DNA of 64,000 nucleotides. It comes from Climacteris rufus. Taxonomy: Eukaryota > Chordata > Aves > Passeriformes > Climacteridae. This document shows, piece after piece, positions 11,701 through 24,175 of the stretch. Below the pieces are notes generated by a model that saw nothing but the letters and a program-made list of their open reading frames with translations, made no database searches and was not told where the DNA came from. The stretch lies in contig VZRZ01003071.1 of NCBI GenBank assembly GCA_013398175.1, positions 798,808-862,807 of the forward strand, given 5' to 3'. The position numbers were made by a program, and so were the translations under genes. How positions within the stretch are numbered: the stretch's first letter is position 1; every line of letters starts with the position of its first letter.

Positions 11701-14700
11701 TGTGGTGGGAGAAGCTGTAGTAGCCAGTGTGAACACAGTGGCAAACAAGACTGTAGAAGGAGCAGAGACCATTGTGGCCACTACAGGAGTTGTAAAAAAG
11801 GTATGTTTGTTTCTTCTGTGATGTGCAGGACAGAAGAGTGGATTACACTTAAAATAGCTGCAAACATTTACAGTTGAAGGTTTCACTTATTGCATGAAAG
11901 GTTTTCAGCAATATCTGCTTTTGTACAACACTTAATATTATCATATAATGCCTAATATAGCCACAGAATCGTTTAGTTTGGAAGGGACCACTTGAGATCA
12001 TCTAGTCCAACCCCTTTAGGGCCAATGAGAGAGGACTGTGTCCCACTGGGTTTTGAACTCCACAATATCCCGGGGCAACCTGTGCCAGTGTTTGACCACC
12101 CTTATAGGAACAAAGGGAAGTGTTTTCCTCTGTTCAGATGGACATGTTAATCAAGTGGATCCCATTGTCTCTTGTCCCATCAGTGGGCTCTGCTAGCAGC
12201 AGTCTGGCTCTCCATTCTCTTATGAATGTAGAAAAGCTCTTTTTCCCAGGGACTTGAGTAGAAATGTTCTGGGCTGCAGTGAGCACCTGGGCTGAGTCAG
12301 AGCTCAGGGATGTGCAGGTAGGAGGACACAGGAGCCAGCACTTGCCCTCGCCCCTATGCTGTGCTGGTGGGATGCACAACCTTGCCCTGGCCCCGGCAGC
12401 TGCGGAGGCAGCAGAGGGCAGCAGCAATTCAGGCACAGCCTGGTTCTAGCAGAGAGCCTCACCCTGCTGCTCTGCTTCGTGCTGCTTTGACAACATCCAA
12501 ATGCTTATTGATAAAGGCCGTGTGACCCAAATTGTGTACAGATTAAGCCAGATTGAGACAAGGCATCTTCTGTCCTCCAGCCTAATTTGACAAACTGGAC
12601 TGCTTTAAGTGAGAGGATTAAGGGGCATGTGAAGGAGCAGAACAGCTCCCTAGATGAAGGCAGTGTTGATCATTAGAGAAGATGTTTTGGTAACAAACAG
12701 CAGCCATTTGTACAGCACATGAGGCCAATACTTGGCAGCTCATTGGCAAGCCTGGCTCTTTCCCCTCTTCAGAGAGTGTGATCAGTGCCCTTGATAGCCA
12801 CATGAGCTTGATGAGTCACAGCAAACCCAAACCCAGAATCAAAGCAAAGCCAGGCTGGCCAAAATTGTTTTAATTGTTCAGATAGTCGGCTGATTAATTT
12901 CCTGACCTGCACGTAAACACATTGTGATGTGAAACAAAACTTCTACACAGCATATAAATCCTAAGAGAATAGTGTAACAAAAGAGGAGAACAGCAGCTAC
13001 AAGTGACGCAAAATGTCCTCCTGAAAGCATGTGAAAAGGGCAGATACAGGAGTTCTGCTAAGCCCTTGGGATAAATTTAATCTCTATTCCCACAGGGAAC
13101 AGCAGTTAGGCTGCAGGAGTGCAAACAGTGATTCCTAATTCCATGGGGCCAGAATACCCCCTCCTACCTTTTGACTGACCGTGGGGTGATTGACCCAGGA
13201 GAGTGAGGAATTTGCTGATGGGAGGAATCCATGCTGCAGATATCGAACTGTCTCCCCTCCAGCAATGACTGAGCAGCAGCAAACCTGTTCCCCTTTCCTC
13301 CTAAGTTAGACCCCACCTCAAAGACTGACAGCTACAGTTTACAGCTAATTTCAGAGCTCAAAGCAGTGCAAGTTTTCCAGAGAGTTAAAGCATTAAGCAT
13401 CTGAACCGTCATTCTGGTATCTTCCGTCGATATCCAACTGCTTAGAGTTAAAATGGAGATTGATTAAGAAACAAAAAATTAGGGTGTGTCACATGCCAAA
13501 GGGCAGACTAAATGGAGCCAGAAAACTGCTTTGGGTACAGCATAATGGTGTCATACCAAACAGCACAGGTGGGAAACAGAGTGAAAACGGGGAGAAAAAT
13601 AAATCACGGGAGAAAGAAATTAATGAGAAATGCTTGTTTCTATGAAAGAGGATTCACTTATTCTACTGGTTTAGTTCAGTTTAGGAGTGCAAATCTTTTA
13701 TTCATACTCACCATATTTTAGCATCTAGCTAGATACCTTTTGGATCCAGCCAGACACAGAAGATTGATCTCCACATGCACATTGAGTGCCTCCCAACTGC
13801 TAATGTTTAATTGTCCTGAAGTCAAAGCTGGTCCAGAGGGAGGGCCTGAAAGGAGCTTAAAGAGTTGTGCTGGCCTCTCAGCACCACCTGGTTTTTCTCC
13901 AGATCTGCTCCTATTGTGCTGCACAATTTGCTAATGGAAACATAACCAAAGTCTGCCAAGAGCAGCAATGGGCATTGTAATGCATGTGGGAAACCCACTG
14001 GAGATACACTAAGAGTAATAAGCTATAGCTTTTAAATGTTTAAACAGTGAATACCACTGTTATAATCTTGCAATCCTGGACTCATACACAAGCATTTCAG
14101 CCCCTGAAGTTTGAGAAAGCTGTTACATCCAGTCCTGAGACTTGTTTGCACTCGATGCCATCCTCCTTTCTAATTGTCCAGAGCACTTGCTAACATCTTA
14201 TTTCAGTTTTCAGCTATCTCCAGTGTTGTTCCCTGCTGACTTTATAGAGAGGCTGTTCAAAGTGCCAGGGATCTGTGAATGCATGGCACTGAGCAGTGCT
14301 GCAGGGAGACTCGAGTGGCCTGGGAGGCATGTCCCCAGCTGAACATTCCCAGTATTAATATCAATTACAGAGAGCTTGTTGGCATTTAATCTGTGCATTT
14401 GACAGCTGGGATCAGTGGCAGGCACACACTAGAAAGGAGAGGAGAACTGTAATGATTTGGGGTTAAGTTTTGCTTGGGATAGCCATGGGATGGTTGAGTT
14501 CTGTGGGTGTATCAGATGGTGGCTTTGGCCATGGGAAAGAATTCAGCTGTTTGTTGCATCATGGCAGACACTGAAATGTGGATGCCCTGGCAGCCTGCTG
14601 CTCCTCACTCTCCTCTGTGGGAGCACTCAGAGCCAACGCAGAAGGAAATGGGGCTGAGGTAACTCTACACCTATGGAGGAGTGCCAGGCACCAGATGAGA

Positions 14701-17700
14701 ACAACCTTGAGTAGTGCTGGCATTGCCTGATAGGGCTTTGGCACTGACCTGGTCACTGCTGAGTACAAGAAAGTGTTGACTGATTTCGGGGAGTTTTTAA
14801 GTATTAACAAAAAAATCCCTAAGTTAAGAGATTTTAAACCCTCCACAATTTTTCTGATAAACAAAGGATTGAAACCCATCAGTAGAGTGTTCTATCTGTG
14901 GCTCTGCACCCATCCCTATTCCTGGGGTAGACATTAAGAGATTCCAGTGAGATAACCACCCATTAAATATCCCTGTCTTAGAAGAGGATTAATTCTTCGT
15001 CTGTATGACACAGCACAGATCTTGCTGCAATGCAGACACCACGTGGTTGGGAACAAGCCCATGTACATCCACATGCTCTCAAAATGTCCCTCAGGGTTTG
15101 GTACAATTTCCCTGGTAACTGATGCTTCCCGACACTCTCCACCTAGACCTTCTCTTTAGATCTATTTATCCTGTCAGTTTTTATGATTTAATTGTCAGTT
15201 CATGACTCTGTCACTTTGAATTGGGTCTGATCTTTTTTTTACTTCACTCCATTAATTAAGTGAGCAGTTGTCAGGGATGTGCAACCGCTGGGTGCGTTCG
15301 CTGGGTCACAGCATTTCTGTGCACCTGATCTGGTGCACGTGGGCCTCACCCACACAGTGGCTCATCTCTTTCATAACAACTGCACATTTTGAATGTGAAA
15401 GGCTGATGTTCATGGCCTTAATTCCCTTCACTTACATCCTGCGACGCTGCTGATGCAAAGATAGCTGCACCAAAGGAATTAGAAGCAGCAACTGAGTGAC
15501 CTCCCTGTTAAAGTTAGTTTGGGCTGGGCAAGTGCCATGAGGAGGGAGCAACCAAGGGCATCTGAGAAGGCACCAAGGGCAGAGCTGCTAAGCAGGAGAA
15601 GCAGGGAAATCAACAGTCAAGCTACCTAACAATTAAGTAGAATAAATACTTGAAACTTCTTCCCCTTTGTATTCAAGCTTCACTGTACTTAGTTCATGTA
15701 GTGATGCATCCCAGTGGTATCCTTCCACATCTCATGGAGCAGGGGAGACTGCAAAAGCAGTGTGGAGTGCTCTCCCAACAGGAACTTTTTCTTTTCTTCC
15801 CTCTCAGTCTCCTTAGTGCATCCAGGCATATATTTTCCTATGCAAAATAGCTGATTTAGTGACACTGGTGAAGTCTGAAAGTCTACAAGACCACGGATGT
15901 GCTTCATGGCTCAAGGCTACGCCCCAGCAGTCCTGTAGGATACACTGTTAAGTATGTATTCTTTGTATAAGCAGTCCCAGGAAATTCTCAGGGAGTCTGG
16001 CTGTGAGCAGGATGAAGACAAAGTCACCCCAAAGTCCACCTGGAGTTGTAGGGTAAGACAGGACTCCTTCACGCCCATCTGTTCATGTTGGTTGGTCCAC
16101 TCACTTTAATCACTTTAAGGGCTGACCCCTTAGTCAGAGCTGTCAGCATCACTCTGAGCACACTCAGCCTGAAGCCTGTCCAGGACAGCTCGTCCACAGG
16201 ACCTGTCAGGCTGCCTGAGGGTTTCCAAGGGAGTGGTTTGGGGATGCTGCCAAGCAGCATTGTGTTTGCTCCAACACCCAAGGTCAAGAGCACTACAGGA
16301 GGCTGAGCCTCTCTGCCTTATGCAACTCATGTCCCATTGAGGGCTCTTAAATTTGTAGCAGATTAGGCTGCCAGTGAACCTCTCTGTCTTTACAGACTTA
16401 AAACTATTATAATAATGACAATAAAGAAACCTTGCTTGCCACTGAATTTGCTGAGATTTGATGAGTATATTCCATCATCCAATATTTGTAATGCTTTCTC
16501 TGTTATATAAGGAAGACAATTCTAGTAAGACTGTTTATGTCCAAATATTTGGGGACAGCTACAAAACCCTCAATGTCTTAAAAGATAATATAGATAAAAA
16601 AATGTAAATTCCATTTCATATGTGGACTCAGACATCAAAACATATAACTCAGTTGCTGAGGAGCTGAAAAAGGGAATTTTGTAGATCCCATGAAAACGAG
16701 AAATATAAGGTATTAAATTATAATTATATTTTTTCAGTATTTCTGGGGTTTTAAAATCAGTTTTTAAAAAACTTCTTAAAATACCTGAACCTAGAAGCCG
16801 ATAGTACAGTCTATTTAAGATCTCTTAACATTGCACAGGAGTATTTTTATAAATGGCAGGTCCTAATTTGTTAAGCTTTTCATTAGTGATAGCTGAACAT
16901 GTTTCATAACCTTAGTGAAATATTGTATTTTATATATATAAATCCTATGTAGTGTATATATTCTACATACAAATATATTTTTAAATGCATATAATATTTA
17001 AAAACTTGTATAGTATTTCCTGTAAGGAATTCTAAGGTCTCGTGTTTCACTTAACTATTATGTTCAAGTACTTCATTTTTCTTTCTTCACTAGCAAAAAA
17101 AGATTCAACTGGCCACCCAAAAATAGAAGAAAACAGCCCACAGCAAACTAATTTTTTTTTTCATTTAAAATACTTTTTTGTAAGAAAAGACATAATTTCT
17201 GAGGGGGAAAAATTCTGCTTGCCCTTTAAGAACAGGAGCAGCATTACGAATTGCTTCATGGTTTCAACATGCCCTTCCCTTAGAAAATGTTATCCCTTCT
17301 AATGAGGAGATGAGCACTGACAGGAATGGCAAAACTCTTGCTGTCCCCCGAGGAAGCTAGATTTTCACCCTTTCTTTGCTGCTCAGCATCATTCTGTGAG
17401 TCAGTGTTATAGCTGGAGCTGGTGCCTGGGAATTTCTGGCTCTTCATCCACAGTGAAGACCCCTGCATCACATGGTCCTCCTCTGTGTATTGTTTTCCTG
17501 AGCAGTCACTGAAATCCCCAGGCAGCTAACACCCAGCTGAAGAATGCAGCTCTTCCTCATCTCATGCTCCCTGTCCTGGGCAGGGTGGAAGCCGTGAGAA
17601 AAAGGCTGTGAGGCAACATCCCTAACACGGCCTGACACCTCTTCATCCTGCAATTGTGCTGGATCCTCCAGGGTATTTTAGAAACACCCTCCAGAAACTC

Positions 17701-20700
17701 AGTTGCTTCCCTTTCTAAAAATAGATGGTTGATTTTTAACCTTCTGTAGCAGAGTTTTGGCAGACAGCACAGTCTAGGGGATCTAACAAGCCACACAGTA
17801 GCTGAACAGGGATTCTTCAGTCCACCCACAGCTCTTGCATACAGTGTCCCAAGGGTGGTCCTGAGAAAGGGGTCCCTCTCCCAGGACTCTTTCCACATCT
17901 ACCAGAGCCGAGCTCCCTGCCCAAAGGAGCAATAGATGGCCATACCCTGTAGAAAGATGGAGTGCACAGCACTTGGCCTTGTGCTCCTGGGAGCTGTTCC
18001 CCAGTTTTCCCAATGCGGCTGAGCACCTTAGGCAGTTGCCTGCTTGACCTGTACGATTTCACACAGCAGCTGGTAACTCCACTGCAAAACATCTATGAAA
18101 CTCTTGCTTGTTGCAGCTATTGTCAGCGGCTTTCATTGGAGGTTCTTTCCTTTCCACCTAATAGTAAAAAATCTATTTGTAAAGCTTTGAAATACAATTT
18201 GAGGCTATCTACCTGCTTTGGCTTAATGTGCACTGTTGAGTTATGAGGTGTAGTCCTTTTTATATGGCCCTATATACAAGGTGTAATGTAAATGCAAATG
18301 TCAAGTGCTTTAAAGCCACAGGCTGGATGAGCCTCCATAAATTCAGAGTAGTCAGCTGTTTGCTGGCAGCAGGAGAGCTGACTCATTTCAGAAAGATTGC
18401 AGTCAAGTGGCTCCATCAGAGCAGTGGCCAGTCCCGAAGAGCTGCAGGTCTCCCTGCAGGAGAAACTGGCTTCCAGGGTGTGCAGTTTGATGTCATGAGG
18501 TTACCTGGGCTTGCTTAACACAGCTCAGACTGGTACCAGCAAGAACCATTTCAGCCAACAATGCAGTGCAAATTAAGAGCACGTTCCCTAGGAAAAGATG
18601 ATCACACTGTGCTTCTCATCTGGAGACACCACCGGTGCCTGGTGCTCTCCATAAACAAACTGATCAGCTCTGGTCTCAGTAGGGAGATGAAGGGAATGCC
18701 CACAGCTGTGACAGACATCAGTATTGGACTGCAACTGGTACTTTGGCTATTTTCTGTCTTTGACAGATTGATCTTATGGTAGCTTGCATGGAGAACAGGA
18801 AGCCCATAAGTAGGACAAGCAGGTTGAGTGCTTCCATCTCCTGACTTCCCTTCCTGCCACAAATGGATCTGAAGTTCAATTTACTGCTTAAATTTTCATG
18901 GGCTCTGCCTTGTATCTATGTAACTCTGTCTATTTTTTCCTTTTTATTTCTCATCACCTTTTCGTCCTTAATTCGGTCCAAAAAGCAGCAGGGATGTTCT
19001 CCTACTGATGAGAACAGTTGTGACTGGACAGAAATGTAAGGATGTGTGAAAATTAAGAGCAGAGTCCCCCAGACACATGGAGCATAAATTTCTGTTTACA
19101 GTAGGTTTGGCAGGGACATTTGATTTGCACTGCATCAACAGCTGCAGCAGGGAAAGCATTTGCCTTGTGTTTCCAAAATCCTGAAATTCCTAACTGCCTT
19201 CCATGCAGAATTGATTTTCCCTTTATGTAATATATGTGCCTCTGGATCCCTCTGGGGTGGCCCTGACTTCTTGTGGGGAAAAAAGTAATTCAGGGAAACT
19301 GCTGGGCAGGTGTGCTCAAAGGGAACAGAGAAGCTTTGTAATTTTAGTTGAATTCCCTGGTGATTTTGGGCTGGGCTACAGAGGTCCTGCTATTTCTGCT
19401 TCCCCCTGCTCTGACTGACTGATTCCACACAGGTGCATTTTTGTTTTCTGTCCATCCCCTGTGCACATCCAGTATGGTCAGGATTTTGTCTTCTCTTCCC
19501 ATGTGGCCAAATTCTGTTTAAAGTAATGTTGGCCTGGTAATGTAACCTTTTCTCTTCTTCTTTGAATAGGAAGGTAGCTGAAAGATGCAGACAAGTAGCT
19601 AAAAGAGTCCAAAATACTCGTGTAAATGCTTGGACTCAAACACAAAGAAAAGCTTATTCTTTGGTAATGACATTTTATCTGAAGCATGACAGTACTGCTA
19701 TATTTTAGATTACTTTTAGTCTATGCAATGAGTGCTTAGGGTAAGTAAGGTTATGTGGAGAAGGGCTGGGCCTAGCCTTACTAAATTTGTAAATTTGTTC
19801 CTCCCAAATTTCTTCACATGAAAGGAGTCAAAACTCTGGTCTCAATGACAGAAAAATAACTGATTTTCTGTATGAAAAAGGCACTGAACCAGGCTATAAG
19901 AAACTGAATTGGCTTTTTCATAGATATCTGCTCTAACCAGCTGCACAACAGAGGTATCTGCCATCTATTAAAGCCGGTATTTTACTTGCATGTGTGATGC
20001 TCAGCCCCGTCTGGCACAGCCTGTCTGGGCTTAGGGCGATGACTCTGCATGTGGCAGCAAGGACAAACATCTTGCTTGTGACTTGGCAGGAGGACCTGGC
20101 AGCGCCGCAGCCGCCCGAGCAGCCCAGGGTGGAGGGAGAGGGGGCCCCGGCGAGCAGCGGCGGTGGAGAGGTGGGTGAGTGGGGCCGTGGCCCTCGGTGC
20201 CACGCCTGGACCCTTTCTGGGTTGCTGCTTCCCCTGGGAGGGTCTGCCCTTGCCTTCCTGTGGTTACAGAACTGCCACGCAAGGAGCCCATCAGTGTTCC
20301 CACTTTCCTGAGTTATTGGATAAAATCCTGAGCTCAGCAGTTCTCCCCTTTGCCACTTCCTTATCTTGGGAATTTTCCATGAGTGGCAGATGGACGGACT
20401 GTAAACTGCTGCCTGATTTGGGTTCATTCTGAGGTGTAAATGCACATATAAAAGTTAATGCTTTCCTATGGTTTTACCATCATATGGAATAGCTTTTTCC
20501 TGGTTGCAGCCATGCTTTAGAAGAGATTTAGATAACAAGTTAGATTTTTCTATATTTAAATTAGTTCTTTTAATTTTTGAACTGCTCTGCTTGCAATGTC
20601 CTTTTGAAGCCCTGGGTCAAATGTCAGTCTCTGGGCCAGTTTCAGCTCTTGAAAAAGGATGATGTGTTGTCCAACATGGATGCTTTTAAGGGGCAAATGT

Positions 20701-21288
20701 TTCTGATATGGTATTTCCTTTACAATTTCAGTCTTATGGCCTTTTTCTGCCTCTTCCTCGAGTACTGCATACACCCAAATCCCCAAGTTCTCAGCTTTTC
20801 TGAAGCTCAGACTGTTTTCATGGTGTGCAGAGCTTCCAAAAGTCTCAGCTTGCACCTACCACCCTCTGCCAGCCATCACCCCCACTGCCATTCCCGGGAA
20901 TGGGCCTCATGATCCCACTGCTGCCAATCCAGGGCTGCACCTGTGCTGATGGCAGGCTGGGTTGGGGCAGGAGCAGACCTGGGAGCACAAAGCAGGACAG
21001 TCCTGCTGGTGGCAACCCGGCCCTACATTAGCTCAACTTCCACCATGGGTCAGTTCACACCCTCGTTTGCCCCAGAGACCTGAGTTACAGCAGGAGTGTG
21101 TCTGGTTTCCAGAAGGAATGGATAATTCATCATGGTCCTCATTGTTTTGTAGCTGTTTGTGGTTTTTGTGACTATCAGCACCAATTTTTCTTAGTTTTAT
21201 TTGTATGTGTTTTCCACTGGAAATATTTAACTGTTTTCTTATCTGTCTTCTCTCACAGGGTGAAATTGAAGGTGATTCATCAAGTTAG
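5663..21288 (+). CDS. SNCG: Gamma-synuclein, five coding exons, 133 aa
   Basis: Gamma-synuclein is a small, soluble, natively unfolded protein of neurons and some epithelia that becomes helical on acidic membranes. The coding parts are 5663-5783, 10759-10800, 11673-11800, 20090-20170 and 21259-21288, all with GT/AG introns (phases 1, 1, 0, 0). Residues 1-97 are plainly synuclein: the MDVFKKGFSIAKEGVV start, then 11-residue units built on KTKEGV or KTKQGV (about residues 9-52), a break, and further units to residue 97. The C-terminal 36 residues are a Pro/Gly/Glu/Ser-rich tail, short and unlike the longer acidic tail of alpha-synuclein; human gamma-synuclein has 127 residues. The start has A at -3 and G at +4. 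The 3' UTR runs to about 21650, after the AATAAA at 21626. The neighbours ADIRF and FAM25A follow on the same strand. The exon 4 donor is ambiguous (see findings). Confidence 0.96.
5784..10758. other. SNCG intron 1
   Basis: About 5 kb with no exon of another gene seen. It contains a run of 15 T at 6571-6585 and a patch richer in CpG at about 8430-8830 (separate entry). A 197-codon open frame at 6078-6671 has no recognisable family and is not taken as coding. Confidence 0.75.
8430..8830. promoter_or_regulatory. CpG-enriched patch with AP-1 consensus in SNCG intron 1
   Basis: CpG is scarce in the surrounding intron but clustered here (acgcgc, cgacgc, cgctccgtc, gcgagcgccgg, gtgcggcggg). A TGAGTCA site, the AP-1 consensus, lies at 8726-8732, and atcacgat is repeated in tandem at 8433-8448. 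This fits an intronic enhancer or alternative promoter, but the role is inferred from composition only. Confidence 0.3.
10759..10800 (+). CDS. SNCG: SNCG coding exon 2 (residues 41-55)
   Basis: 42 nt, phase 1 at both ends, between a tttcacag acceptor and a gtaaga donor. It encodes the TKTKEGVVQSVTS unit. The 42-nt length is typical of this exon in synuclein genes. Confidence 0.97.
10801..11672. other. SNCG intron 2
   Basis: 872 bases between gtaaga and ctccag. Nothing beyond ordinary intron sequence was recognised. Confidence 0.75.
11673..11800 (+). CDS. SNCG: SNCG coding exon 3 (residues 55-97)
   Basis: 128 nt. It encodes VAEKTKEQANVVGEAVV and on to TTGVVKK, the second half of the lipid-binding helix and the central hydrophobic segment. 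It ends on a codon boundary at donor gtatgt. Confidence 0.97.
11801..20089. other. SNCG intron 3
   Basis: About 8.3 kb. It carries the CR1 fragment at 11961-12250 and a markedly AT-rich stretch at about 16480-17050. No other gene or RNA was recognised. Confidence 0.7.
11961..12250 (-). mobile_element. CR1 LINE 3'-end fragment, antisense to SNCG
   Basis: The plus strand begins cacagaatcgtttagtttgg, continues with ggaccacttgagatcatc and tagtccaacccc, and then cctgtgccagtgtttgaccac. This is the reverse complement of the typical bird CR1 3' end, so the element is sense on the minus strand. It is 5'-truncated, as most CR1 copies are; the inner edge near 12250 is approximate. Confidence 0.85.
20090..20170 (+). 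CDS. SNCG: SNCG coding exon 4 (residues 98-124), GC-rich tail
   Basis: 81 nt after acceptor cttggcag. It starts EDL, as the gamma-synuclein tail does, and continues with a Pro/Gln/Gly/Glu-rich stretch ending SSGGGE. It is much richer in G+C and CpG than the other exons. The donor at 20171 (gtgggt) keeps the final exon in frame; a second donor, gtgagt at 20175, does not. Confidence 0.88.
20171..21258. other. SNCG intron 4
   Basis: 1088 bases from gtgggt to tctcacag. The first four bases would be exonic if the downstream donor at 20175 were used. Nothing else was recognised. Confidence 0.75.
21259..21288 (+). CDS. SNCG: SNCG coding exon 5 (last 9 residues and stop)
   Basis: After the tctcacag acceptor the frame reads GEIEGDSSS and stops at TAG 21286-21288. 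The acidic/serine end fits a synuclein tail. The exon continues as 3' UTR to about 21650. Confidence 0.88.
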   Translation, partial: GEIEGDSSS

Positions 21289-21625
21289 GGAATTCCAGAC
21301 CAAAAGAGACCATTCCAAAAGCATACCTGGGAATATTAGCTGACACTACAACAGGAAAATCCCACTGTCCATAGACTAACTACATTCAGCTCTGTAGTCT
21401 TTCACTTGCCTCATAAACCAGTGGTACAATATATGTAAGCCAGACTCCTCTAATTGTAAGTAAAGTGCAGGTGTGTTCTGGGGTGTGTGTCCTTCCCAAC
21501 TTCCTCCTAGCTTCCCAACACCATTGCTTTGCAGATTTTGGTTGGACTCACTGGTCTGTGTCTCTCATCCATATGCACTGGCACTTGGGATCTCTAGGCA
21601 TTGTGGACATATTTTTTTTTTAACT

Positions 21626-21631
21626 AATAAA
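21626..21631 (+). terminator. SNCG poly(A) signal
   Basis: A canonical AATAAA lies 338 bases after the stop and is followed by a GT-rich stretch (tgttttgtcggttttgtttg at 21652-21671), the usual layout of a cleavage site. Confidence 0.85.
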
Positions 21632-24106
21632 AAGTGTTTGAACAAGTTTTTTGTTTTGTCGGTTTTGTTTGCACATTTTAGGTGCCGATCCTTCCAAACT
21701 GATACATTCTTCCTGTTAAAATGCAGTATTAGAATACTGGGATTTCAAAACTGTAAGGGCTTTAAATCATGTTGTAAGAGATGGAGAATCATGAAAAATT
21801 GTCTTTCTGAAGTCAGTACTGTATGTAGGTGGGCTTTCTGTCTCTTGGGGCTGAAAAGCGAATATTTCACTTTTTAAATACTTGCCATGCTTAAGAGAGA
21901 GTGTATGGTGGGATATTGGACAAAATGGGGCTTTTGAAAGGAATGTGAAAGTGATATTGAGCTCTGTTTATTCTGTTTACACCAGAGCTTGAAAGCTATC
22001 CTGACATCCGAGTGTAACAAGCTGCTGGAAGGTAATTAAAGAAACGTGATGGGCACCAACCAACCTGATCAGAAATGCACTGCTGCTGGCAGGGACAGGC
22101 AGGGTTGCTGTGAAATGAGTGAGTGTGAGAGCAGGTGCCAAAGGAGAATTTCCTGGTGCACGTGGACACGGGGCCGCTATCGGTTACAGCAGTCAGTCAG
22201 GCTGCAGATCAGCTGCTGAGTGAGAACAGCAGAGACCTTCCACAGTCACCAACCTAGAGAACAGCAAAAAGTTGCTACAATGCTCATTGCTGTAAATAAT
22301 GGGCTAAGTTTCAAGCACATCAGTAGTTATGAGTATAAAAATGGGTTATTTGATTTACCTGCAGGTAGAGCACCCATGATTCCAGGAGAAGCCAGCGTAA
22401 ACTGTTGAGATTTAAACTGCTTCAAAATCAGACCATTAATCTTAAGTAAGCTGAAGTAAACTGATGATGACTATGGAAGGTATTACAGAAGAGACTTGCT
22501 GTGGCATGGAAGGATCTAGCAAGTGTGTTAGCAGCCTCTTTCATGCATTAACAGTATGTGTAAAGCATTGCCATGCAGAGACCTCAGAATTTCCATCCCG
22601 GTGGGTCTTTGAGCTCAACACAGAAAGGGAACCAAAAAGCCCTACCAGAGGTAACAAGGCACCTCAAAGGAAGGTGTATCCAATATGTGCATACTCTTTT
22701 CTGATGTCCTGCAAAACATCTGCCAATTAAACCCAGTAACTAAAACTGAGGCCAAGGTAAGCGGGCATGAAGAGATACTCAAGTCCAGCAGCAGGAGGCT
22801 GGAGTCTATTCTCAGTGCTCACTGGAGAGAGACAAAAAAACCTCTTGCCCAAAAGCTTTTCTTTGTGGGGATACAAACAAAAGTGTTTTGCACAAAAAGT
22901 GTTTTGCAAAAAAAAGGAGATGAATGCTTTCACTAGCTACGGCCTGTGTGGGAGGCAGGAGTGGGCTGTAAATCAAAGGAGGAGTAAGCTGCCCCCAAAA
23001 GCCCTTCTCTCAAACAGGCTTTGCCCCTGGTTCCAAGGGCTTAAACCAGGAGAGAATAATTGCTGAGCCAAGAGTGCTGGGATACTGCTCTGCCACACTG
23101 AGCTATGTGGCTGCCCGGGAGAGGTGTGCAGCACTCTGTGTTTCCTTCCCTATGGGAAGGAAAGCACTTAATCAGTATTTACACAGCTGTATCTGGAACT
23201 GTGGGACTAAAAACACTGCCCAGCTACTGCCCAACACATGGGCACCAAAATTGTCCAAATGTTCCCTAAAGATCTGCCTCTGCACTTGCCTGCTTCTCAC
23301 TTGGGAGAGCACTGCTCTGTGCCCTGGCTGAAGGGTGTTCAGCACTTCCCTGCTGTAGTCCCTGCACAGGTCTGGTCTAGTCCTGTTGCAGTCAGAGCCC
23401 AGAGGAATGTTTATGCATCTTGCACAGGCAGTCACAAGTCTTGGAGACAGAGACCAGGACATGCAGTTTCCTCCCACATGAGTAGCCTGTGTCAGTGAAT
23501 GGGAACAGGGTAGTGCTGTGCCCATGCAACGGCTCAGTGAGCCTCTATTTCCTCCCTGTTCCTTCCCCAGCCTGGCTGTCACCCAGCTGCGGCGAGCAGA
23601 AGTGCCAGTCTGAGCCATCTGTGTCAGAGGTAAGAAAGGTGAAGACTTGTTTCTTCTGAAGTATAAGGGTCTTTCATAAAAGAGACAAAAGATTGTCTAT
23701 TAATTATTCAACTAAACTTTGTTGTATATCCGTTTGGTTTGTTGCTTGGAAAAGAAGTCTTTTAATGTGCTTTCAATGCTTTCAATGAGTATTCAGACAA
23801 GTGTAATGAGAGGTGATGGAAGGAAAGTGAAAAGTGGAATGATGGAGGAGATGCACCAGAAACATCCCACAGAAGGTGCTTTCGCTAGGGAAGTGCTGGT
23901 ACCCCCTGCCCCACGTAAATGCTGAGGGAGGCAAACACTAGCAAAATCGTTTTTTACTGACAGGTCATGGCCTGGGCAAGCAAGGGTTTCTTTTACTCCT
24001 TTCACCCTGTGAATTATTCAAGTGGACTTTGCACATGTGATACCCCCTCCCACAAGCTGTGAATTTAATGCCACTGTGGTGAGACAGTGTTTGGTGCCAG
24101 GCACAG

Positions 24107-24175
24107 CGGGGCCACCGTCTGTCCCCAGCGCCGACTCCGGGTGCTCGCACTCCGACCCCTGCGGGGTCCAACGAG
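24107..24175. promoter_or_regulatory. Small CpG cluster between SNCG and ADIRF
   Basis: About nine CpG dinucleotides fall within 70 bases in otherwise CpG-poor DNA. It may be a regulatory element or the remnant of a GC-rich insertion; no consensus binding site was assigned. Confidence 0.25.

Noticed and set aside
19933..20445. 170-codon minus-strand open frame
   Set aside because: It overlaps SNCG exon 4 in antisense and owes its length to the GC-rich exon.
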